DNA from: JBCBSP01 sp039819095
Lineage (GTDB): Bacteria > Pseudomonadota > Alphaproteobacteria > Caulobacterales > Maricaulaceae
Direction of reading: 5' to 3'
DNA: 64,000 nucleotides
NCBI GenBank assembly: GCA_039819095.1
Contig: JBCBSP010000005.1
Coordinates: forward strand, 124,001 to 188,000
This document shows, one piece after another, positions 16,990 through 26,997 of the stretch. The notes under the pieces were generated by a model that saw nothing but the letters and a program-made list of their open reading frames with translations, was not told the DNA's origin and did no database searches. Numbering within the stretch: position 1 is the first letter of the stretch; every line of letters starts with the position of its first letter. The translations under genes were made by a program, and so were the position numbers.

Positions 16990-17888
16990 GCGATCGCGTG
17001 GAGATCATCGCCGAGATCGGCTCCAATCATGACGGCGATCTGGACACGGCCAAACGCTATGTCGAGGCCTGCGCCAAAGCCGGCGCGGACGCGGTGAAGT
17101 TCCAGACACTCGCGCGTGAAACCCTCATCGCACCGAACGTGAGAGACCCGCAGAGCGGCCAGTGGATCGACAATCCGAAATACGAAGCCTTCGGCAATCT
17201 GGCGCTCAGCGATGACTGGCACTTCCAGCTGAAGGCCTGCGCGGACGAGACCGGTATCGAGTTCATGTCCACGCCCTTCTCGCTCGAAGCGGTCGATCTG
17301 CTCGAAACGGTTGGGGTGAAACGCTACAAGCTCGCCTCCGGTGATCTCACCTTCCGTCCGCTTCAGGCGCGCGTGGCGGCGACCGGCAAGCCCGTGCTCC
17401 TGTCCACCGGCGCCAGCTATCTGGCTGAGGTTCGCCAGGCCGTGGCGGCGCTGCAAGCCGGCGGAGCAAGCGACATCACGGTGCTACAGTGCACGGCGAG
17501 TTATCCGCCCGGGTTTGAAGAACTGAATCTGCGCGCTATCCCGACCCTGGGTGAGGCTCTGGGCCTGCCGGTGGGCCTGTCCGATCATTCACCCGGCCTC
17601 GTCGCGCCGATCGCTGCGGCGAGCCTGGGCGCGCGCGTGATTGAAAAACACATCACCTTCGATCGCACCCTGCCCGGCCCGGACCATCCCTTCGCCATGA
17701 CGATGGAAGAGCTGGCCGATCTCGTCATCGCCATGCGTCAACTGGAAGCCGCGCTCGGCGATGGCGAAAAAGCGCCCGCGCCGAGCGAAGCGCACCGGCG
17801 CGCAAGGCTAAGGCGCGGCGTCTATGACCCGGTCAGCTTCCTGCCCGCAAAGGACGGGGTCTGGCTGCGGCCCGAGCACGGCGAATAG
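16986..17888 (+). CDS. pseI: NeuB/PseI-like nonulosonic acid synthase lacking the C-terminal SAF domain
   Basis: It condenses a hexosamine-derived sugar with PEP to a nine-carbon acid. The TIM-barrel is complete: IAEIGSNHDGDLDTAK, DAVKFQT, EFMSTPFS, LLSTGAS, VGLSDHSPG and EKHITFDRTLPGPDH (starting at residue 220). The protein stops at 300 residues, after RRARLRRGVYDPVSF, where NeuB enzymes normally continue into an antifreeze-like SAF domain of ~60 residues. The ATG overlaps the stop of the cytidylyltransferase. Pseudaminic or legionaminic acid as product cannot be told apart from the sequence alone. Confidence 0.85.
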   Translation: MSDRVEIIAEIGSNHDGDLDTAKRYVEACAKAGADAVKFQTLARETLIAPNVRDPQSGQWIDNPKYEAFGNLALSDDWHFQLKACADETGIEFMSTPFSLEAVDLLETVGVKRYKLASGDLTFRPLQARVAATGKPVLLSTGASYLAEVRQAVAALQAGGASDITVLQCTASYPPGFEELNLRAIPTLGEALGLPVGLSDHSPGLVAPIAAASLGARVIEKHITFDRTLPGPDHPFAMTMEELADLVIAMRQLEAALGDGEKAPAPSEAHRRARLRRGVYDPVSFLPAKDGVWLRPEHGE

Positions 17889-17912
17889 CCGCCATCACGA
17901 GCCGCGCTGCGC

Positions 17913-18623
17913 CTATTTGGTGCGGATATCGTCCAGCTTGGACGCCGAAACCCCGTCGACCATGGTGCGGTTGATCATCGGGTGATCGATATCGGTGGGG
18001 CCGAAATCACTGTCGGGATGGTAGGCGATGACCCGCATCTCGCTGTCGGTGGTGCGGAATTTGTGATTGCCTTCCAACGGGATGCGGAAGATCACGCCCG
18101 GCTCCAGCGCGATGACGCCGTCCGGGGTTTCGCACTCGCCGCGCCCGCTATGGACCACGCCGATCCGGTCGGACGGGTGGGTGTGCGACGTCTGATCGAT
18201 GCCCGGCGGAAAGTACAGAAGGTTCAGGCATGGATCGCCCATGCGGATCGGCGCGACCAGAAGGCTGTCGGTGCAGCCATCGATATATTTCAGACGCCCC
18301 TTCGCCTCGACCGGACCGCCCACGGTGAAGAAGACCCGATGACCCAGACGCGCAATGACGATGCCGCGCCCGCCGATGACCCGGATCGCCTCATTGGCGG
18401 AGAAATACATGCCCGCCTTCAGCGTGAAGCGGCCTGAAGCGGTCTGAAGTTCCGCCTCGCCCTCCTGCACGAAACCGAAGAAGGCCGCATCGATATCCAG
18501 CTCCAGCGCGTCGCCGTCCCACGCATAGAGACTTGTGGGAAAGTTCGGATCGCATTCGGCGATATGGCCGGTGGACCAGTCGAAAGCCATGAAGTCCGGG
18601 GTCTCGGCGATATCGCGCGGCAT
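17913..18623 (-). CDS. Two-cupin-domain protein
   Basis: 236 residues from an ATG with GAGGAG eight bases before it; a GTG at 18632 is less likely. Residues ~35-95 form a first cupin without the metal-binding His cluster. Residues ~135-205 form a second cupin with TSHTHPSDRIGVVHSG and EPGVIFRIPLEGNHKF, which has the His/Glu ligands of metal-binding cupins. It converges on the nonulosonic acid operon and ends 24 bases from it. A role as sugar isomerase, sensor or dioxygenase-like enzyme is possible; no specific function is recognised. Confidence 0.8.
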   Translation of the reverse strand: MPRDIAETPDFMAFDWSTGHIAECDPNFPTSLYAWDGDALELDIDAAFFGFVQEGEAELQTASGRFTLKAGMYFSANEAIRVIGGRGIVIARLGHRVFFTVGGPVEAKGRLKYIDGCTDSLLVAPIRMGDPCLNLLYFPPGIDQTSHTHPSDRIGVVHSGRGECETPDGVIALEPGVIFRIPLEGNHKFRTTDSEMRVIAYHPDSDFGPTDIDHPMINRTMVDGVSASKLDDIRTK

Positions 18624-18776
18624 GACGGCCACTCCTCAAAGCGCTGCAGTACGACGGTGAAAGATGGACCTTGCCAATCGGTTAGCCACCGCAACCGCGA
18701 CTTGCCCGCAACCGCCGCCGCCGCCATGTTGACGGCTAGGACACTTGGACAAGACAAAACCCCGATTCGCGAGGCT

Positions 18777-19631
18777 ATGGCGAACATGCGCTTTGAAAGC
18801 ACACGGCAGTATGTGGCGACCGACGAGCTGGCTGCAGCGGTGAACGCCGCGATCGTTCTGGAGCGCCCGCTTCTCGTCAAAGGCGAACCGGGCACCGGCA
18901 AGACGGAACTGGCGCGTCAGGTCGCCCAATCCACCGGAGCGCCGCTGATCGAGTGGCACATCAAGTCGACCACCAAGGCGGCGCAGGGCCTGTACGAATA
19001 CGACGCGGTGGCGCGCCTGCGCGACTCACAGCTTGGCGACGACCGGGTCAATGATGTCGCCAACTATATCCGGCGCGGCAAGCTGTGGGAGGCGTTCAAG
19101 AGCGATCAGCGCCCGGTCCTGCTGATCGACGAGATCGACAAGGCCGATATCGAATTCCCCAACGACCTCCTGCAGGAGCTCGACCGGATGGAATTCTATG
19201 TCTACGAGACCGGCGAGACGGTGAAGGCGGAGCAGCGCCCCATCGTCATCATCACCTCCAATAATGAAAAAGAACTGCCCGACGCCTTCCTGCGCCGCTG
19301 CTTCTTCCACTTCATCGCCTTTCCCGACGAGGTGACGATGGAGCAGATCGTCCAGGTCCACTTCCCCGATCTGAAAGGCCGGCTCCTGTCCGAAGCGCTG
19401 CGCCTTTTCTTCGAGATCCGTTCGGTGCCCGGCATGAAGAAAAAGCCGTCCACGTCCGAACTTCTGGACTGGCTGAAGCTGCTGCTGGTGGAAGACATCG
19501 ACCCGTCCGTGCTGCGCGAACAGGACAGCCGCAAGCTGATCCCGCCGCTCCACGGCGCGCTGTTGAAGAATGAGCAGGACGTCCAGCTGTTCGAAAAACT
19601 GGCCTTCATGACACGGCGCGAGGGCGGCTGA
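18777..19631 (+). CDS. MoxR-type AAA+ ATPase
   Basis: About 285 residues: Walker A GEPGTGKTE, Walker B LLIDEIDKAD, sensor I TSNNEKELPDAFLRRC. Such ATPases act as chaperones for partners with a von Willebrand A domain, often encoded next door. Here no VWA gene follows; the next features are repeats. The start is ATG at 18777 or 18786 and is not decided by a clear ribosome site. The gene diverges from the cupin gene. Confidence 0.88.
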   Translation: MANMRFESTRQYVATDELAAAVNAAIVLERPLLVKGEPGTGKTELARQVAQSTGAPLIEWHIKSTTKAAQGLYEYDAVARLRDSQLGDDRVNDVANYIRRGKLWEAFKSDQRPVLLIDEIDKADIEFPNDLLQELDRMEFYVYETGETVKAEQRPIVIITSNNEKELPDAFLRRCFFHFIAFPDEVTMEQIVQVHFPDLKGRLLSEALRLFFEIRSVPGMKKKPSTSELLDWLKLLLVEDIDPSVLREQDSRKLIPPLHGALLKNEQDVQLFEKLAFMTRREGG

Positions 19632-19638
19632 ACCCGCC

Positions 19639-19793
19639 TGTCATCCCGGAAGGGCGCGAGCCCAAAACCCGCACCCCGCCTGTCATCCCGGCCTCGAGCC
19701 GGGACCCATTCCGCGACCTCGCCACCTGCACCCCACGCCGCAAACCAACCGGAATGGGTCCCGGGTCTGCGCTCCGCTCCGCCCGGGATGACA
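19639..19793. repeat. Palindromic intergenic repeat, copy A (with an extra half unit)
   Basis: The element at 19681-19793 starts TGTCATCCCGG and ends with its complement CCGGGATGACA. Inside are GGGACCCATTCCG and, inverted, CGGAATGGGTCCC. A lone left end (TGTCATCCCGG) lies at 19639-19649. Related copies are at 20730, 21216 and 56003. Confidence 0.85.
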
Positions 19794-19825
19794 CCTCAGG
19801 TCCGTCAGCACCCCCGCCCCGCGCC

Positions 19826-20686
19826 TCAATCCCACATCCCGACCTGGCGCATATGGACGGCGAAGGCGTCCCAGTCGGGCTCGAAGGGTTCGGCGACGGG
19901 GCCGAACTCCGGCACATAGCAGCCCGCCTTCCACTTTTTCAGATTGACGCCGCGGCCCGGCCCCAGCACTTCCATGAAGGCGGCCCAGCGCTCATCCAGG
20001 GCGAGCACCACGCGCTCTTCCTGCTCCTCCACCCAGGCCTGATACTGCGCGCCCTGACCGCCCTCCCACTCCTCCAGCGGCGCCTCCTCCGGTGCGTTCT
20101 GACCGGCCTGCGACCGAACCAGGGCGAAGCCCTCGTCAGCGGCTTCATCAAAGCGGGCGACGAGCTTCAGCGCGGTTTCCGCATCGCGCACCCGCCCCGC
20201 AGACAGATGGGACAGGGCGGCGTCCTCGGCCTGACGCGCCGCAGCGCGCAAACGCTCCGCGCTCCGCCACGGCTCGCGCGCCTTCAGGCTGGTATCGAGC
20301 CGCTCCAGCGCCGCGGAGCACGCCTCCAGAAGCCCGATCAGCACCGCCTGCTCGCCTGAGGCGTCCGCCGCCCCGCCCAGCGCTCTGCGCAGCCGACGAA
20401 GCGCGGCGCGGATGGCGTCCGGCGTGCGCGGAACCGTCTCGCCCAGCGCAATCTCAGTCAGCGCCGCATCATCCTCCTGCGCGCTCTGACGCGCCTCAGC
20501 GTTCAGGCTCGCCTTGTGAAGATCGACGGCCCGCCAGTCATTTTCCGCCGCCCAGCGATACAGCGTCGCCGCCGGCACGCCCACAGAGCGCGCAATCTCC
20601 GCCATCGACGCCCCGCCCGCCCGCATCTCGCGCGCCCGCGCCTCAATCGAAGCGCGCTCCTCCTCTGTCCGCGGTGCATACGGCAT
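19826..20686 (-). CDS. HTH protein of unknown function
   Basis: 286 residues. Residues ~8-55 form a helix-turn-helix of the resolvase/terminase small-subunit type (MAEIARSVGVPAATLYRWAAENDWRAVDLHK). Residues ~65-190 are Ala/Arg/Glu-rich helices, possibly coiled coil. The C terminus is rich in Trp (EEWEGGQG, WKAGCYVPEFGP). It may be a phage-derived DNA-binding protein or a chromosomal protein of this lineage. It lies between repeat copies A and B with no operon partner. Confidence 0.65.
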   Translation of the reverse strand: MPYAPRTEEERASIEARAREMRAGGASMAEIARSVGVPAATLYRWAAENDWRAVDLHKASLNAEARQSAQEDDAALTEIALGETVPRTPDAIRAALRRLRRALGGAADASGEQAVLIGLLEACSAALERLDTSLKAREPWRSAERLRAAARQAEDAALSHLSAGRVRDAETALKLVARFDEAADEGFALVRSQAGQNAPEEAPLEEWEGGQGAQYQAWVEEQEERVVLALDERWAAFMEVLGPGRGVNLKKWKAGCYVPEFGPVAEPFEPDWDAFAVHMRQVGMWD

Positions 20687-20729
20687 GGGCGGGATTTTAG
20701 GGTGAGAGAGCGAAGGCGGGGATTAGGCT

Positions 20730-20851
20730 TGTCATCCCGGCCAAGCCGAAGGTGCACAGCCGGGACCCATTCCGTGACCTCGCCGCCCCCGCTCAACCCC
20801 AAACCGACCGGAATGGGTCCCGGACAGGGCTGACGCCCTTCCGGGATGACA
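20730..20851. repeat. Palindromic intergenic repeat, copy B
   Basis: Same plan as copy A: TGTCATCCCGG at the left, inner GGGACCCATTCCG/CGGAATGGGTCCC, and CCGGGATGACA at the right end. The tips of the inner hairpins differ from copies A and C. Confidence 0.85.
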
Positions 20852-20873
20852 ATTTGTGTGCGAAATTCTCCCA

Positions 20874-21200
20874 ATGGGCGAAAACAGCTATTTCGTTTAT
20901 CTCCTCGCGAGCCGGAAGAACGGCACGCTCTATTGCGGCGTCACCCATGATCTCCTGCGCCGCGCCCGGCAGCACGCCGACGGCGACGCCTCCGCCTTCA
21001 CCCGCCGCTATGGCGCGGTGCGGCTGGTCTGGTTTGAACCCCACACCGACGTGCTGGAAGCCATCGCCCGCGAAAAACGCATCAAGCGCTGGCGGCGCGC
21101 CTGGAAGATCGTGCTGATCGAAACCCTCAACCCGGACTGGCGCGACCTCGCCAAATCCCTCTCCGCCCCGCCCAACCTGTCATCCCCTCCAAGCGCGTAA
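20874..21200 (+). CDS. GIY-YIG nuclease-fold protein
   Basis: 108 residues of the small single-domain GIY-YIG family (UPF0213/COG2827 type): FVYLLASRKNGTLYCGVTHDL holds the YVY...YxG core (here FVY/YCG), followed by RRARQHADGDASAFTRRY and the Glu in EAIAREKRIKRWRRAWK. The catalytic function in such proteins is unproven. It is tightly enclosed by repeat copies B and C (23 and 16 bases away), and its last residues run up to copy C. The start is ATG at 20874; a GTG at 20856 is possible. Confidence 0.85.
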   Translation: MGENSYFVYLLASRKNGTLYCGVTHDLLRRARQHADGDASAFTRRYGAVRLVWFEPHTDVLEAIAREKRIKRWRRAWKIVLIETLNPDWRDLAKSLSAPPNLSSPPSA

Positions 21201-21215
21201 GCGCGCCACCCACCC

Positions 21216-21328
21216 TGTCATCCCGGCCTTGAGCCGGGACCTATTCCGTAACGGTGACGCCCGCACCCCACACCTCAAACCAACCGGAATGGGTCCCGGG
21301 TCTGCGCTACGCTCCGCCCGGGATGACA
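21216..21328. repeat. Palindromic intergenic repeat, copy C
   Basis: Very close to copy A: TGTCATCCCGGCC, GAGCCGGGACC, an inner CGGAATGGGTCCCGGGTCTGC, and GGGATGACA at the right end. It marks the left side of the restriction island. Confidence 0.85.
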
Positions 21329-21443
21329 AGGTAGAGCTGTCCTGTGGAACTACGTGCTCGCTCACAGCGAAGCGGGCGAAGCGCCGTAACGCTCTCGGCT
21401 TCCCGCTGCGGAAGACTCGGCATGGGGTGAAGGGAGCAGAGAG

Positions 21444-21854
21444 TTAGGCGGCTAGGAATTCGGCAAGTCGCTGGCGCAATGCGTCATCGGATTTCGTTTC
21501 GCACTCCCAGATCACCAGCACGCGCCACCCAAGCACCTTTAGTTCCTCTAGCGCGCGTTCGTCCCGTGCGACGTTCCGATCAAACTTCTCTTGCCAAAAC
21601 TCGGTACGCGATTTCGGCATGGTCGCCTTCCGGCACCCCGGATGGCGATGCCAGAAGCAGCCGTGCACGAAAACGGTCTTCTTGAGACGCGGGAACACCA
21701 GATCCGGTTTGCCGGGCAGGTCGCGTCGGTGGAGGCGGAACCGATAGCCGAGCGCGTGCGCTATCCTGCGGACCCTAAGCTCCGGCGAGGTGTCCTTGCT
21801 TCGCACTCTCGACATGAGACGAGAACGCCTCTCGGGAGTCAGTCGGTCCACCAT
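21444..21854 (-). CDS. vsr: Vsr-type very short patch repair endonuclease
   Basis: 136 residues. MSRVRSKDTSPELRVRR at the start and FVHGCFWHRHPGC in the centre are hallmarks of Vsr endonucleases, which nick at T:G mismatches that arise by deamination of 5-methylcytosine. The catalytic Asp is in LPGKPDLVFP. It sits nine bases after the stop of the endonuclease gene, in the same direction as the methyltransferase, so the three genes form one operon. Confidence 0.93.
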   Translation of the reverse strand: MVDRLTPERRSRLMSRVRSKDTSPELRVRRIAHALGYRFRLHRRDLPGKPDLVFPRLKKTVFVHGCFWHRHPGCRKATMPKSRTEFWQEKFDRNVARDERALEELKVLGWRVLVIWECETKSDDALRQRLAEFLAA

Positions 21855-21863
21855 GTTGTCGGC

Positions 21864-22673
21864 TCAGCGATGAAAGGCCGCACTATTATATGCGTCCAAA
21901 TCCGCCTGGCTAATATCGGCAATCTTCGAGAGACGATAATGCTGCTCAGCTACGATGCAGACCTCGTCGCCGTCGAAATCAAGCTCAAACATTGCGATCG
22001 TATCCCCATCCAAGAACTGAGCAGAAACCGCACGGGAAGGCGTGCCTTGGTACTTTGGGTTGCTTCTGCAATATACTAGATCCTGTATAGTTTGGATCAC
22101 GCCTAGCTTGTCGCTCCCACCCTTCGCTTGAACTGGAATAATGAACTGAGCTCCGCGAGAATCGACGCCAACATACATTTCGTCGATTTCGATCTGCCCA
22201 TAGTTAGGGATTTTTGTCCTCAGATGGCTTTGCAGCGGGCTAGCTGTAAGGCCTAGGAAAATATCGACTAATCGATTGTATCGAATCTTCGCGAGAAGCG
22301 CTTGCTCATCGTTCTGAGCGTACCTACTTACAATTTCAGGAGTCGAGTCAGGAATTTTGCGTTGCATCAGCCCTTGCGTCGGAACCAAGTAAAGCAACTT
22401 GCTCAATTTAAATCTATACTGGGCGTCGCCAGCACCCAAAATGATCCAATGATGTCCCTCCGGTTGGGTTCGCAAGATATCCTGCGGGAGCGCTCTTCGG
22501 TGCCGGTAGGCATAAATAACATCACCAAGATTCTTTGGCTTCCCAACCCCAAGCTCAACGCCAACGTCTTCAATTTCATCTCGGTGAAAGGTGAATTCTT
22601 GCCCGCTGCCCGGATAATTCCGCCTAAAAATCTCGCTTATGATTGTTTGGTATTGAGATGGTTTTCTAGGCAA
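21864..22673 (-). CDS. Putative type II restriction endonuclease
   Basis: 269 residues, no family recognised with certainty. The segment IEIDEMYVGVDSRG followed by FIIPVQAKGG resembles the acidic and (E/Q)xK parts of a PD-(D/E)XK nuclease. The position directly after a cytosine methyltransferase (8-base overlap) and before vsr makes it the likely cognate endonuclease. The region is visibly richer in A and T than its surroundings, pointing to horizontal transfer. The recognition site is unknown. Confidence 0.7.
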   Translation of the reverse strand: MPRKPSQYQTIISEIFRRNYPGSGQEFTFHRDEIEDVGVELGVGKPKNLGDVIYAYRHRRALPQDILRTQPEGHHWIILGAGDAQYRFKLSKLLYLVPTQGLMQRKIPDSTPEIVSRYAQNDEQALLAKIRYNRLVDIFLGLTASPLQSHLRTKIPNYGQIEIDEMYVGVDSRGAQFIIPVQAKGGSDKLGVIQTIQDLVYCRSNPKYQGTPSRAVSAQFLDGDTIAMFELDFDGDEVCIVAEQHYRLSKIADISQADLDAYNSAAFHR

Positions 22674-23961
22674 TTCGGCGTTCCGCTATCATACGGCCTT
22701 CTTCAATTTCGGATTGATTGCGCTTCTTTGCACCACTTTTCCGATCTCGTTTTCCAATTGGAACGTCGATCCCAAAGTAGCTAGCCGCTTGGGCCATATT
22801 CAACTCAATCAACGATTGCTCACCCTGGCAAATCGTTTTTTTTGGCCTGTTGGGAACAACTCCCATTGCACCAATGAGTTGGCTAGCAACCGCCCTCGCC
22901 AAAGGCGGCGGGACAGCATTTCCGATCTGACGCGCGCCATGCCATTTTGTGACGTGGAATCTAAACCAGTCTGGAAATCCGTGAAGACGCGCCATTTCGC
23001 GCACCGTAACGCAACGGTCGAATTCGTAGTGAATTGGACGGGGGCTAGTGAACGCCCCACGTGCAGAGTCCGTTCCAGCACGGAGCGTGTTCGAAACACC
23101 GCTTCTAGGTAGCTTGAAGAACCTTGATATTGGCTCAACTGCCCCTTCTTCAGTCTCTCGAAAACGTCGCCTAGAAATGTCCGTGTGCTTGGTTCGAAGA
23201 CTAGACGTAATAGACGTTGAGTCCCAATCGCGAACATACCCGAAGTGCCACGCATCGTTAGAGATACAACGCATCTCACGTGCGTAGTCTGATGTCAGCG
23301 TATCACGATATGAAGCGCGGACCGAGTCGTTATGCAGCAATTCATCAAACTCTTCAGCGTCCGGCAGATCGGACAACGCATCGCCGCAACTCGGTCCAAC
23401 GGATTGGACTTCCGGGTAATCCGGGAGAGTCTCCCCGACCCTTGCACCGATCAGTATTAGACGCTGGCGGTCCTGCGGCACCCCGTAGTCGCGCGCATTC
23501 AAAACCTTCCATGGCAGTTGCAGTTCGTAGCCGATCAAACGGAATTCCTCGACGATTTCGTCGAGGAAACGCTTGTGCTTGCCGACAGTGAGGCCTTTTA
23601 CGTTCTCGAAAACAAAGTATCGAGCTTGGGTGTCTCTGACGATTCGAACGAAATCTTTGACTAGAGAGTTTCGCGGATCGTCGAGGGCGCGCTGACCGAT
23701 CAGGGAGAACCCTTGGCACGGCGCACCGCCGATCACGACATCGGGCGAACTTCCATTCAGCGCTGGCAGAGAAAGCAACTCCTCTCCAGACACTTCAGTG
23801 ACCGAACGAGGAATCGTCGCACAGTGAGGGAAATTGAACTCGTGAACGGTCGCATGGATCGGATCGATCTCGACGGCAGCAACAGGATCGAAACCGGCCT
23901 GCTCAAATCCGAGACTCATGCCACCGGCGCCAGAGAACAAATCTATGAATGTCGGTCTCAT
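22666..23961 (-). CDS. DNA (cytosine-5) methyltransferase
   Basis: 431 residues from an ATG preceded by GGAGGGG. All main motifs of m5C methyltransferases are visible: I (IDLFSGAGGMSLGFEQAGF), IV with the catalytic Cys (GGAPCQGFS, around residue 80), VI (FVFENVKGL), VIII (DYGVPQDRQRLILIG), and IX/X (REMARLHGFPD; RQIGNAVPPPLA). The target-recognition part is residues ~200-320. A basic tail of ~60 residues follows motif X. It methylates DNA to protect it from the adjacent endonuclease. Confidence 0.95.
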   Translation of the reverse strand: MRPTFIDLFSGAGGMSLGFEQAGFDPVAAVEIDPIHATVHEFNFPHCATIPRSVTEVSGEELLSLPALNGSSPDVVIGGAPCQGFSLIGQRALDDPRNSLVKDFVRIVRDTQARYFVFENVKGLTVGKHKRFLDEIVEEFRLIGYELQLPWKVLNARDYGVPQDRQRLILIGARVGETLPDYPEVQSVGPSCGDALSDLPDAEEFDELLHNDSVRASYRDTLTSDYAREMRCISNDAWHFGYVRDWDSTSITSSLRTKHTDISRRRFRETEEGAVEPISRFFKLPRSGVSNTLRAGTDSARGAFTSPRPIHYEFDRCVTVREMARLHGFPDWFRFHVTKWHGARQIGNAVPPPLARAVASQLIGAMGVVPNRPKKTICQGEQSLIELNMAQAASYFGIDVPIGKRDRKSGAKKRNQSEIEEGRMIAERRIA

Positions 23962-24124
23962 ATAAAATCCCCCTCCAGTTGAACAATATCGGAACAAAAC
24001 AAGAAAATCGAGGAAAAAAGTATGTCTTTAAGATAACTGCGAACGTTGATGGTGTGAGAACGTCCCGATTCTGCGCGTCATGTCTACAAACAGACCAGGA
24101 GTGAACCGACGGCGAGACGACGCC

Positions 24125-26320
<2,196 letters not shown>

Positions 26321-26463
26321 GCGCCTCAATATGCGCTTGCGGCGGACGGATTTCGAGCCCGCCCCGTCATCCGCGCGCAGCGGCGAAAGCATTGGTTAAT
26401 CCGACGCGGCGACACTTGCGCCTCATCACGTGAGTCCAACGTTCAACACGTTCAGGGGCGGCC

Positions 26464-26985
26464 ATGTCGGGCAGTTTCGACCGGGTGCGCGTCCTCATTC
26501 TTGAGGACAACGCCCACATGTCGACCATTCTGCGTAAAGTATTGCAGGGCTTCGGTATTCGCGACGTCTTCGAGGCGCGCGACGCCGCTGACGCGTTCGA
26601 AGCCATGCGCAATTCCAACCCGGACATGGCGCTGGTGGACTATATGCTGGACGATGTCGACGGGCTGGAATTCACCCGTCTGGTGCGCACCGCGTCGGAC
26701 AGCCCGAACAAATATCTGCCCATCATCATGGTCTCCGGCCACACCGACCGCACGCGCGTCCTGGAGGCGATCAATGCCGGCGTGAACGAATATCTGGCCA
26801 AGCCGGTGCGCCCGATCGATCTGTATAATCGCCTGGTTTCGCTGATCGAGCGGCCGCGGCGCTTCGTGAAGGCGAACGGGTATTTCGGCCCTGACCGCCG
26901 CCGTCGCTCCGATCCGCATTATGGCGGCCCGCTGCGCCGGGCTTCCGACCGCAAGGACGCGGAGGACGAGGCCGGGTTCGGCTAA
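26464..26985 (+). CDS. CheY-like single-domain response regulator
   Basis: 173 residues: a receiver domain (residues ~8-130) with the acidic pair E14/D15, phospho-acceptor D59 (MALVDYML) and the conserved Lys in YLAKPV. It is followed by a basic, probably disordered tail, FGPDRRRRSDPHYGGPLRR, common in alphaproteobacterial CheY-like proteins. No output domain is present. No kinase is encoded nearby, so the pathway is unknown. It diverges from uvrB. Confidence 0.9.
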   Translation: MSGSFDRVRVLILEDNAHMSTILRKVLQGFGIRDVFEARDAADAFEAMRNSNPDMALVDYMLDDVDGLEFTRLVRTASDSPNKYLPIIMVSGHTDRTRVLEAINAGVNEYLAKPVRPIDLYNRLVSLIERPRRFVKANGYFGPDRRRRSDPHYGGPLRRASDRKDAEDEAGFG

Positions 26986-26997
26986 ACGTTTCAGGCC

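Noticed and set aside
19639..21328. CRISPR array
   Set aside because: The repeats are long, palindromic, irregularly spaced and separated by genes; there are no spacers and no cas genes.
26431..26456. Repeated GTTC (ACGTTCAACACGTTCAGG) between uvrB and the response regulator as a LexA box
   Set aside because: The spacing is five bases, whereas the alphaproteobacterial SOS box is GTTC-N7-GTTC.
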